Assembly: GCA_030606465.1 (NCBI GenBank)
Contig: JAUWGL010000029.1
Span: forward strand, 1 to 8,336
Reading direction: 5' to 3'
DNA: 8,336 nucleotides
Source of the DNA: Thermoplasmata archaeon
Lineage (GTDB): Archaea > Thermoplasmatota > E2 > DHVEG-1
Positions 1-5,761 of the stretch are shown here, piece after piece; positions within the stretch are counted from its first letter, which is position 1; each line of letters starts with the position of its first letter. Under the pieces are notes generated by a model that was given only the letters and a program-made list of their open reading frames with translations, had not been told where the DNA came from and ran no database searches. Position numbers and translations under genes: made by a program.

Positions 1-558
1 AAAGAGGAGAAACAAAAGGAAAGAGAAAGAAACTTGGAAGTAGAAAATGCTTTAAAAAAGAAAAAAGAGGCAGAAAAACAAAAAAGATTGGAGGAAAAAC
101 AGAAATTAAAAGAAGAAAAGGTTAAAGAGTCGGAGTTGGGGAAAAAAGCAAAGAAAGAGGCTAAAAAAGAGGAGAAATTAAAAAAGAAAAAACTAAAAGA
201 AGAGTTGATTAAAGAGTTGGAGTTAGAGAAGAAAATAAAGGAAGAAGAGAAAAGAAAGAAAAGTGAGGAGAAAAAGGCTTTAAAAGAAGAGAAAACAAAA
301 GGAGAAAAAGAGAAAGTTGCTGTAACTGAAAAAAGTAAAGATGAAACAGATGAAACTGTAAAAGAGCTGGATGAACTTATCCTTAGTAAAAAAAAGACTG
401 CAAAGGAAAAAACATTTTTAGATGATGATGTTGAAAAGATTATTCCAGTGATTGATACTCTCCTTGAGAAGCTCCCTGATGATGTTATTGCTGAGTTTGC
501 AGAATCTGATGATTTTGCTTTGTATGAAAAAGTCGTAAAGAAATACAAGAACAAGTGA
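1..558 (+). CDS. Lys/Glu-rich charged-helix protein, 5' end cut by window
   Basis: The reading frame is open from base 1 to the TGA at 556-558, giving 185 visible codons; the true start lies upstream. A TTG at 34 is a possible start, but nothing marks it as real because the same K/E-rich composition continues to the left edge. Visible residues 1 to about 135 are almost entirely Lys, Glu, Leu, Ala and Arg with no Pro, as expected for a long single alpha-helix or coiled coil. The last 46 residues (from FLDDDVEK, base 415 on) are different: acidic and hydrophobic, containing LPDDVIAEFAESDDF and ending in a basic KKYKNK. They look like a small folded helical domain. The gene ends 6 nt before the secretion ATPase and probably shares its transcript. 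No signal peptide or membrane segment is visible in this part, so it is probably cytoplasmic. A scaffold or stalk acting with the ATPase is my inference; the family is not recognised. Confidence 0.85.
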   Translation, partial: KEEKQKERERNLEVENALKKKKEAEKQKRLEEKQKLKEEKVKESELGKKAKKEAKKEEKLKKKKLKEELIKELELEKKIKEEEKRKKSEEKKALKEEKTKGEKEKVAVTEKSKDETDETVKELDELILSKKKTAKEKTFLDDDVEKIIPVIDTLLEKLPDDVIAEFAESDDFALYEKVVKKYKNK

Positions 559-559
559 T
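555..559 (+). promoter_or_regulatory. Ribosome binding site of the ATPase gene, overlapping the upstream stop
   Basis: GTGAT matches part of the archaeal Shine-Dalgarno consensus GGAGGTGAT and lies 5 nt before the ATG at 565. It overlaps the TGA stop (556-558) of the upstream gene, so a ribosome ending there would sit on the next binding site. This supports the ATG at 565 as the start and suggests coupling of the two genes. Confidence 0.5.
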
Positions 560-564
560 GGTTT

Positions 565-2487
565 ATGGGATTATTAGAAAAAGCTAAACAACGGAAACAA
601 ACATTGGATGAATCAAAGGATTTAACAGATTTGGATATATCAAAACAGGATGTACAGGCTGAAGTAAAACCATTAGGGTTATTAGAGAAAGCACGACAAA
701 GAAAACAGGAACCAGTATCAGAAAAAACAGATCTTGTTGAAAAAAAAGCATTGGCTGAGGAATCAGAAAAAAAGGTTTACCATGGTATAAGTGTTAAAAC
801 TGATAAAGATAAAGAAGTTGTTGATGAAAAAAAAGGTTTTGGATATAAGGGTCTTGGATCTCGCAGGATTGTTTTTGATCATAATATCAACGAGTATGTT
901 TATGAAGTTACTGAACCGGTTTTAAATGAAGATGAAATTGAGATAAAAAATGAGTTGTCTCATTTGTTTAAAATGCTTGCTGATGTGAATATAACAGGTG
1001 TTGATAAGGAGGAGAAAAGAAAATATCTTGATGAGACATTAGAGCAAATCATTGTTGATAATAACATTAAATTTGGACCACGTTATAAAGATTCTAAGGA
1101 AAAAGGTAAAGGTCTTGCAAAATTTAAAAGCAAAGATAAACAGGATAAAAAAGAAGGAGATGAAACTGGTGAAAAAGATCAGGAGAAGAAGAAATTTTCA
1201 TTTAAAAATATGAGAGACAAATCAAAATCAGGTTTAACTGGGAGAAAAGAATTAACAGCTGTCGAGCAGGAATCAAAGGATAAAATCATGTATCATATTT
1301 TCCGTGAGTTTCTTGGATATAACAGGATTGATATTCTTATGAAGGATGATGGCATTGAGGATGTTTCCTGCGATGGTTCTCATGTTCCTATTTTTATTTA
1401 TCATAAGAAATTTGATGAGACTACTACTAATATTCAGTTTAAGGATGATAAGGAGTTGAATTCTTTTGTTGTACGCTTGGCACAGATTTGTGGTAAGCAG
1501 ATATCTATTTATTCACCTATTGTTGATGGTAAGCTTCCTGATGGTTCAAGGCTTCAGACCACACTTGCAAAAACAGTTACCCATGGTTCAACGTTTACGA
1601 TCCGTCGGTTTAAAGAAAACCCTCTTACTCCTGTTGATTTAATTGGTTTTAAATCGTTTTCTTTGGATATGGCTGCTTATTTCTGGATGGCTATTGAACA
1701 TGGTGCTTCTGTTTTGTTTTGTGGTGGAACAGCTTCGGGGAAAACTACTGCGTTGAATGCTTTGTCATTGTTTATACCATCACAGTATAAAATTATTTCA
1801 ATTGAGGATACACGTGAGGTTAATTTGCCGCATAAAAACTGGATTGCTGGTACTACACGTGCTGGTTTTTCTTCTTCTGATGATAAAACAGGTAAAGATA
1901 TTGACATGTTTGATCTTATCCGTGCGGCTCTTCGTCAGCGACCTAAGGTTGTCATGGTTGGAGAGGTTCGTGGTAAGGAGGCATATAGTCTGTTTCAGGC
2001 TATGGCAACGGGTCATACTGCTTATTCAACGGTTCATGCAAGTACTATTCATACTCTTATACAGAGACTTGAGAACCCTCCGATTTCGTTGCCACGGGCG
2101 CTTTTGACTTCTCTTGATATCATTGTGTTTCAAAATGCGATTAGTCTTGCAGGTAAAACAGTTAGAAGGATGACTAGTGTTACTGAGATAATAAAACTTG
2201 ATCCTGATACTAATCAGCTTATTTTTATGGAACCGTTTAAATGGGTTTCGAAAACAGATGACAGGTTTGAGAGCAGTGGTACAAGTAAAATACTAAACAA
2301 CATTCGATTGGAGAACACATGGTCGGAGGAACAACTACAACAAGAGTTGGAAAACAGAAAAACTATTTTGAGATGGATGTGTAAAAACAACATTACAGAT
2401 TATAAAGATGTCGGACGGATTGTTTCTGATTATAGTAAATACCCTAAGGAGTTGTTAAAAAAGGCTAAGGAGGAAATGAAGAAGTGA
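565..2487 (+). CDS. FlaI/TadA-type type IV pilus assembly (type II/IV secretion) ATPase
   Basis: This 640-residue protein is a hexameric-type secretion ATPase that powers pilin assembly from the cytoplasmic face of the membrane. Visible motifs are Walker A GGTASGKTT (387-395, Lys393), Asp box SIEDTRE (412-418), Walker B VVMVGEVRG (462-470, Glu467) and His box TGHTAYSTVHA (482-492). The N-terminal ATPase subdomain is seen as FREFLGYNRIDILMKDDGIEDVSCDG (about 246-271, shown here only as a landmark) and LPDGSRL...GSTFTIRRF (324-349). All catalytic motifs are intact. Upstream lies a long extension: a duplicated GLLEKA(K/R)QRKQ motif (2-12 and 38-48), a conserved-looking segment (about 95-173), and a very Lys-rich insert (about 174-225). 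The family core is usually near 500 residues, so this one is long at the N-terminus. It overlaps the first platform gene by 4 nt. No archaellum genes are present, so a non-motility pilus role is more likely than FlaI itself. Confidence 0.95.
   Translation: MGLLEKAKQRKQTLDESKDLTDLDISKQDVQAEVKPLGLLEKARQRKQEPVSEKTDLVEKKALAEESEKKVYHGISVKTDKDKEVVDEKKGFGYKGLGSRRIVFDHNINEYVYEVTEPVLNEDEIEIKNELSHLFKMLADVNITGVDKEEKRKYLDETLEQIIVDNNIKFGPRYKDSKEKGKGLAKFKSKDKQDKKEGDETGEKDQEKKKFSFKNMRDKSKSGLTGRKELTAVEQESKDKIMYHIFREFLGYNRIDILMKDDGIEDVSCDGSHVPIFIYHKKFDETTTNIQFKDDKELNSFVVRLAQICGKQISIYSPIVDGKLPDGSRLQTTLAKTVTHGSTFTIRRFKENPLTPVDLIGFKSFSLDMAAYFWMAIEHGASVLFCGGTASGKTTALNALSLFIPSQYKIISIEDTREVNLPHKNWIAGTTRAGFSSSDDKTGKDIDMFDLIRAALRQRPKVVMVGEVRGKEAYSLFQAMATGHTAYSTVHASTIHTLIQRLENPPISLPRALLTSLDIIVFQNAISLAGKTVRRMTSVTEIIKLDPDTNQLIFMEPFKWVSKTDDRFESSGTSKILNNIRLENTWSEEQLQQELENRKTILRWMCKNNITDYKDVGRIVSDYSKYPKELLKKAKEEMKK
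568..708 (+). repeat. Duplicated 11-residue GLLEKA(K/R)QRKQ motif in the ATPase N-terminus
   Basis: Bases 568-600 encode GLLEKAKQRKQ and bases 676-708 encode GLLEKARQRKQ, 10 of 11 residues identical. The DNA differs at several synonymous positions, so the protein sequence has been kept while the nucleotides drifted. The 25 residues between them are acidic and low in order-promoting residues. The pattern fits two copies of a short amphipathic binding motif on a flexible tail. Confidence 0.85.
2469..2473 (+). promoter_or_regulatory. Ribosome binding site deciding the GTG start of the first platform gene
   Basis: GGAGG (within AAGGAGG, 2467-2473) lies 10 nt before the GTG at 2484. The nearby ATG at 2476 is in the ATPase frame, not this one, so the GTG is the best start; it shares bases with the ATPase stop codon (GTGA). 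Confidence 0.65.
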
Positions 2488-3350
2488 AATCAACAAAATA
2501 TACCAGGTTCTGCCGACAGCTTTTTGCAAAAACATTTGAAAAACTGGATATAGAAAAAGCTAGTAAAAACCGTATACTTGAAAAAGCAGATATTGCCATG
2601 GTTTATCAAGAGTATTATTCGATGGTTTTAATGAACATCATTATAGGTTTTATTTCAGCGTTTTTATCTACATTGATATTGTATCTGATGGTGCCTAATG
2701 ATATTACTGCGTTTTTAATGCTCCTTGTATCCTCTATTGTACCAGTTGGTATTGGATTGTATTATATTGGTTTACCAACTTCTAAAGCGAAAGCTCGTGG
2801 TAAAAAAATAGATAAACATATGCCCTATGCTGCGAATTTTATTAACACAATGTCTGTCGCAGGTATCTCACCTGCAGAGATATTTGAGGCTTTAGCGGAA
2901 GTGGAGCTTTACGGGGAGATACAAAAAGAGGCACAAAAGATTACAACAGGGATTAACATGATGGGGGTTGATACCATCACTGCTTTGACCAATGCTATTA
3001 AAATCTCTCCATCAGACAAATTCAAAGAATTCATCCAAGGTATTCTAGCAGTTATACAATCAGGTAGTGAACTTGGACCATACTTTGAAAGATGCGTTGA
3101 AAAATATATGAAAGATGATCTTATAGATCGGAAAAGAAACCTGGAATCACTTGCGATAATGGCTGAATCATTTGTTGTAACAGTTATAGCATTCCCATTG
3201 TTTTTAGTGATAATTATCTCAATTATGGGGTTGACAAGTGAAGGAGGTATGGACTTCGGATTTATGTATATCATAGCTTTTATGGTTCTACCGATGTCTT
3301 ACGCTGGTTTTTATGTAATGATGAGCTCAGGGATGGGAGAATCAATATGA
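2484..3350 (+). CDS. Type II secretion F-domain (TadB/TadC/FlaJ-like) pilus platform protein 1
   Basis: This 288-residue inner membrane platform protein would form the base on which the neighbouring ATPase acts. The sequence has a basic N-terminal cytoplasmic part, two hydrophobic helices (about 47-70 and 74-98), a cytoplasmic helical T2SSF domain (about 105-220, with MPYAANFINTMSVAGISPAE and a later SGSELGPYFERCVEKYMKDD stretch), and two C-terminal helices (about 224-250 and 258-280). One F domain with four membrane segments is the TadB/TadC size class; FlaJ of archaella is normally larger and carries two F domains. The GTG start overlaps the ATPase stop, and its own stop overlaps the ATG of the next gene, so all three are probably translated together in matched amounts. 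Which of TadB or TadC it corresponds to cannot be settled by eye. Confidence 0.9.
   Translation: MKSTKYTRFCRQLFAKTFEKLDIEKASKNRILEKADIAMVYQEYYSMVLMNIIIGFISAFLSTLILYLMVPNDITAFLMLLVSSIVPVGIGLYYIGLPTSKAKARGKKIDKHMPYAANFINTMSVAGISPAEIFEALAEVELYGEIQKEAQKITTGINMMGVDTITALTNAIKISPSDKFKEFIQGILAVIQSGSELGPYFERCVEKYMKDDLIDRKRNLESLAIMAESFVVTVIAFPLFLVIIISIMGLTSEGGMDFGFMYIIAFMVLPMSYAGFYVMMSSGMGESI
3335..3339 (+). promoter_or_regulatory. Ribosome binding site of the second platform gene
   Basis: GGGAG lies inside the end of the first platform gene, 7 nt before the ATG at 3347. It supports this start, which overlaps the upstream stop as ATGA. Confidence 0.5.
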
Positions 3351-4249
3351 AAAACCTGATTAGACTTAAAAAGTATAATGCAAAAAGCATTTATGGAAAG
3401 GATAGACTCCGGTATATTGTTTTAGGTGTTTCATTAGGTTTTTCTTTTTGTTTGTTTTTACTTGGTTTTTTAGCGTTTACCGGTTCTAATGTGTTTCCTG
3501 AAAACATGGTTTCTGGTGTTGACCTTTTTGTTTTTGGATTATTATCAGCTATTGGACCTATTGGTTTTTATAATCATTTAAAAGCTAAACAGAAAAAGGA
3601 TATAGAAGATCATCTTCCTGATTTTTTAAGGGAGATAAGTAGTTCAACCTCTTCAGGTATGACTATTTTTGATGCTATAACATCTGCAGCAAATGGAGAT
3701 CATGGGCGGCTTACACCTGAGCTACAGAGAATGTCTTCTCAGTTGTCATGGGGGATTCCTGTTTATGATGCTCTTGAAAATTTTGCTAAGAGAGTAAACA
3801 CAAATTCAGTGAAACGGATGGCAGTGACAGTAAACAGGGCACTTGCGATAGGTGGGAACACTAGTGCAGTTTTTGAGGCTGCAGCAAGAGAAATAGATCA
3901 AACTAAGCTTGTAGAACAACAAAGACAAGCAGAGATGTCGATGTATAGTATTGTGATATTCATTAGTTTTTTTGTTTTTTTAGCAGTGATTTTGATTATT
4001 GATAAAACTATTTTTGCAGCTATCTTTGATCTGCAGGGTAAAATGGCAGGTAACTCAATTGGTGGCATGCAGCTTACTGAAGTAGATCCTGAGCAGTTGA
4101 AGAACACCTTTTTTGGGTTTGTTCTTGTTCAGAGTATTGGTGGTGGGCTTCTTGGTGGTTTTATGATGGATGGCCGGCTTTCATCTGGTGTACGTTATGG
4201 TTTTATTCTTGTTTTAGTCTCATTTTTTGTTTTTAAATTTATGTTTTGA
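3347..4249 (+). CDS. Type II secretion F-domain (TadB/TadC/FlaJ-like) pilus platform protein 2
   Basis: This 300-residue protein is a second single-F-domain membrane platform subunit, probably the partner of the one just upstream. Hydrophobic helices are visible at about 22-45 and 56-77, then a cytoplasmic T2SSF domain (about 85-198) containing the family-typical HLPDFLREISSSTSSGMTIF (89-108) and WGIPVYDALENFAKR, then helices at about 200-224, 252-272 and 281-299. A Gly- and Met-containing loop (about 230-250) lies between the third and fourth helices. It differs from its neighbour in sequence, so this is not a recent duplication; paired unlike platform proteins are known from Tad pili and the archaeal Epd pilus. 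The ATG overlaps the upstream stop by 4 nt. It is the last gene of the machinery operon, followed by a 138-nt gap. Confidence 0.92.
   Translation: MKNLIRLKKYNAKSIYGKDRLRYIVLGVSLGFSFCLFLLGFLAFTGSNVFPENMVSGVDLFVFGLLSAIGPIGFYNHLKAKQKKDIEDHLPDFLREISSSTSSGMTIFDAITSAANGDHGRLTPELQRMSSQLSWGIPVYDALENFAKRVNTNSVKRMAVTVNRALAIGGNTSAVFEAAAREIDQTKLVEQQRQAEMSMYSIVIFISFFVFLAVILIIDKTIFAAIFDLQGKMAGNSIGGMQLTEVDPEQLKNTFFGFVLVQSIGGGLLGGFMMDGRLSSGVRYGFILVLVSFFVFKFMF
4221..4249 (+). terminator. Possible T-rich archaeal terminator at the end of the machinery operon
   Basis: The last codons of the second platform gene are T-rich on the coding strand, with runs of six (4223-4228) and five (4230-4234) T and a further TTTT near the stop codon; another TTTT follows at 4276-4279. 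Archaeal termination often uses T tracts without a hairpin. The runs also encode a hydrophobic helix, so the T-richness may be coding only. Confidence 0.25.
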
Positions 4250-4284
4250 AAAATGTTGTTCGTGTTCTAAGGCTATTTTAACCA

Positions 4285-4294
4285 TATATAAATA
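4285..4294 (+). promoter_or_regulatory. Distal TATA-like box upstream of the surface-protein operon
   Basis: TATATAAATA fits the archaeal TATA consensus. With the usual spacing of about 26 nt from the box centre, transcription would start near 4315 and leave a leader of roughly 70 nt before the prepilin-like gene. It is an alternative or additional promoter to the proximal box. Confidence 0.4.
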
Positions 4295-4341
4295 TTCTGT
4301 TCTAAAGATATATTTTCATTATGGAAAAACGACACCAAGAG

Positions 4342-4349
4342 TATATATA
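4342..4349 (+). promoter_or_regulatory. Proximal TATA box of the surface-protein operon
   Basis: TATATATA lies 38 nt before the ATG at 4388. The expected start of transcription is near 4372, giving a short leader of about 16 nt that contains GTGA (4374-4377) and AAGGT (4379-4383) as weak ribosome binding sequences. Spacing makes this the better of the two boxes for a gene that begins after a 138-nt gap. Confidence 0.5.
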
Positions 4350-4387
4350 GTAGAATCTAAAGAAGTTTAATATGTGAGAAGGTACGG

Positions 4388-5761
4388 ATGAGAGGAAGCT
4401 TTCAGTTTAAAAAGGATTATGCAGTTTCAGAAATAGTTGGTGGTATAATCCTAGTTTTGATTGCTGTGGCTGTTTTTTCTGTGATTTACTTGGATGTAAC
4501 ATCTAAGGATCTTGATGTTTATCATACAAATGTCAAACTGGAAGGTAGCGTAAATGATACTGGTTTTATAGTGCTTGAGCATAAAGGTGGAGATGTTATT
4601 AAATCATACAAGGTATATGTTAGTTATCCCAATGGAACTATGATTAGTTCAGAGACTTATGAAGATAACTGGGCAATAGGAGAATATAAGTATCCTACGG
4701 ATATAAAACTTGTTGATGGGATGTCATTAAGTGTAGCTGTTTACACTGTGAATGAGGATGGAAAAGAACAGGAGATTTTTAAAGGAGATCTGCTATATAG
4801 AAAAGATGATCCACCAGCTGGCAGTACGCCTCCCGATAGTCCATCCTGGGATCCTACGATTCCTTTGTTGATTTCAAGTCTTAGAAATGATACAATAGAC
4901 GAGGATCTAATATGTTTTAATTTCACAGAGAATATATCAATAGATCCCTCAACCTATATCTATAAATGGATGGTAAATGGAAACCCATTAAATGAGATTC
5001 TTCTACCGTTTGATACTGAAAATACAACAGTTACTAAGGATTATTCAGGAAATGACTTTGATGGAACAATAAATGGTGCAACATGGACGAGTAATGGAGT
5101 AGTTGGTGGCAGTTATTATTTTGGTGGGGCTAGTGATTATATAACAACTGGTTTGCCAAGCGTGTTTGATGATATTCTAAATAATGATCTTGCCATCTCT
5201 ATATGGTTAAAAAGTGATGATACAACCGATGATAACAGGGTAGCTTTACATGCGAGTAATGATAATAAGAATTTTATAAAAATCTTCCAGTTTGGAACTG
5301 AAGTTCATTTTGGAGTTTGTTATGATGGAACTAAGGATGCGATTAGAACAGAAAGTCTTTCAAGTAACACATGGTATCATATTGCTGGTTTGTGGGATGC
5401 AAGTGAAAAAACAATTTCTTTATACGTTAACGGTGAAAGATGTACTGAGACGGGTTATAGAAACTTTGCATTAGGATCGGGTACAGGGTTTGAACTTGGT
5501 CATGGGTCTGCTAGTAGTAGATTCTGGTTAGGTTTTATTGATGAAGTTGAATTTTTTGACTATATCATATCTCAAGAGCAAATCTATCAGATTTACATGT
5601 GTAAAAAAGATGGTTTTTCTGATAAGAGTGTAATTGTTTCAGATGAAACTACTCTGGGTGATATATGGCAATGTATAGTAACTCCAAGTGATGGTTCTCA
5701 GGATGATACTGCAGTAGAATCCAATCTTCTTCAAATAATTAGCTATAGCGGGGGTGAATAA
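4388..5761 (+). CDS. Archaeal prepilin-like surface protein with LamG-like domain inserted in an Ig-like domain
   Basis: This 457-residue protein begins with a class III prepilin-type signal: a basic leader with KKD (8-10), then AVSEIVGGIILVLIAVAVF (12-30), close to the archaeal type IV pilin N-terminal family (DUF1628-like). Cleavage by a prepilin peptidase is expected around Ala12/Val13, leaving a hydrophobic helix with Glu at mature position 3. Residues 40-137 look like a small beta domain, followed by a Pro/Ser/Asp linker (140-157). Residues 157-203 (C176, YKWMVNG at 192-198) and 413-451 (TLGDIWQCIVTPSDG) read as the two halves of one Ig-like domain. Between them, about 204-405, is a LamG/ConA-like jelly roll: LPFDTENTTVTKDYSGNDFD, then TWTSNGVVGGSYYFGGASDY, WYHIAGLWD and LGFIDEVEFFD. 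Many N-X-S/T sequons fit an exposed protein. At this size it is more likely a minor pilin or tip adhesin than a major subunit. The ligand cannot be told from sequence. Confidence 0.9.
   Translation: MRGSFQFKKDYAVSEIVGGIILVLIAVAVFSVIYLDVTSKDLDVYHTNVKLEGSVNDTGFIVLEHKGGDVIKSYKVYVSYPNGTMISSETYEDNWAIGEYKYPTDIKLVDGMSLSVAVYTVNEDGKEQEIFKGDLLYRKDDPPAGSTPPDSPSWDPTIPLLISSLRNDTIDEDLICFNFTENISIDPSTYIYKWMVNGNPLNEILLPFDTENTTVTKDYSGNDFDGTINGATWTSNGVVGGSYYFGGASDYITTGLPSVFDDILNNDLAISIWLKSDDTTDDNRVALHASNDNKNFIKIFQFGTEVHFGVCYDGTKDAIRTESLSSNTWYHIAGLWDASEKTISLYVNGERCTETGYRNFALGSGTGFELGHGSASSRFWLGFIDEVEFFDYIISQEQIYQIYMCKKDGFSDKSVIVSDETTLGDIWQCIVTPSDGSQDDTAVESNLLQIISYSGGE
5752..5757 (+). promoter_or_regulatory. Ribosome binding site deciding the TTG start of the DUF11 protein gene
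   Basis: GGGTGA (within a run GGGGGTGA, 5750-5757) is a strong match to the archaeal Shine-Dalgarno sequence and lies 4 nt before the TTG at 5762. It is inside the last codons of the prepilin-like gene. No ATG of the frame fits as well: the first in-frame ones fall inside the hydrophobic signal segment. Confidence 0.7.

Larger units (their letters stand above)
4263..4363 (+). repeat. Three copies of a TCTAA(A/G)G word around the promoter
   Basis: TCTAAGG begins at 4266, TCTAAAGA at 4301 and again at 4356. The first two copies are part of a longer imperfect direct repeat: TGTTCTAAGGCTATTTT (4263-4279) and TGTTCTAAAGATATATTTT (4298-4316). They sit on both sides of the two TATA-like boxes, where regulator sites would be expected. 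The region is very AT-rich, so chance is a real alternative. Confidence 0.35.

Noticed and set aside
1757..2107. 116-codon open frame on the + strand inside the ATPase gene
   Set aside because: It covers the Walker A to Walker B region in another frame; the ATPase motifs prove the real frame, and the shadow protein is Leu/Arg-rich without recognisable features.
2909..3274. 121-codon open frame on the - strand inside the first platform gene
   Set aside because: It lies fully antisense to a clear T2SSF-type gene with overlapping starts and stops on both sides, and its translation shows no domain or ribosome binding site.
565..4249. Archaellum (archaeal flagellum) operon
   Set aside because: The ATPase is FlaI-like, but there are two single-domain platform proteins instead of one large FlaJ, and no FlaH, FlaF, FlaG or archaellin is in the window. 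A Tad/Epd-type pilus fits better.
4282..4324. Imperfect inverted repeat CCATATATAAATAT / ATATATTTTCATTATGG as an operator
   Set aside because: The match needs gaps and consists mostly of A and T in an AT-rich gap, so it is not convincing without comparison to relatives.
4321..4350. Nine-codon open frame (ATG to TAG) in the promoter gap, as a leader peptide
   Set aside because: It has no ribosome binding site, its end overlaps the proximal TATA box, and it would be transcribed only from the distal box. Chance is the simpler explanation.
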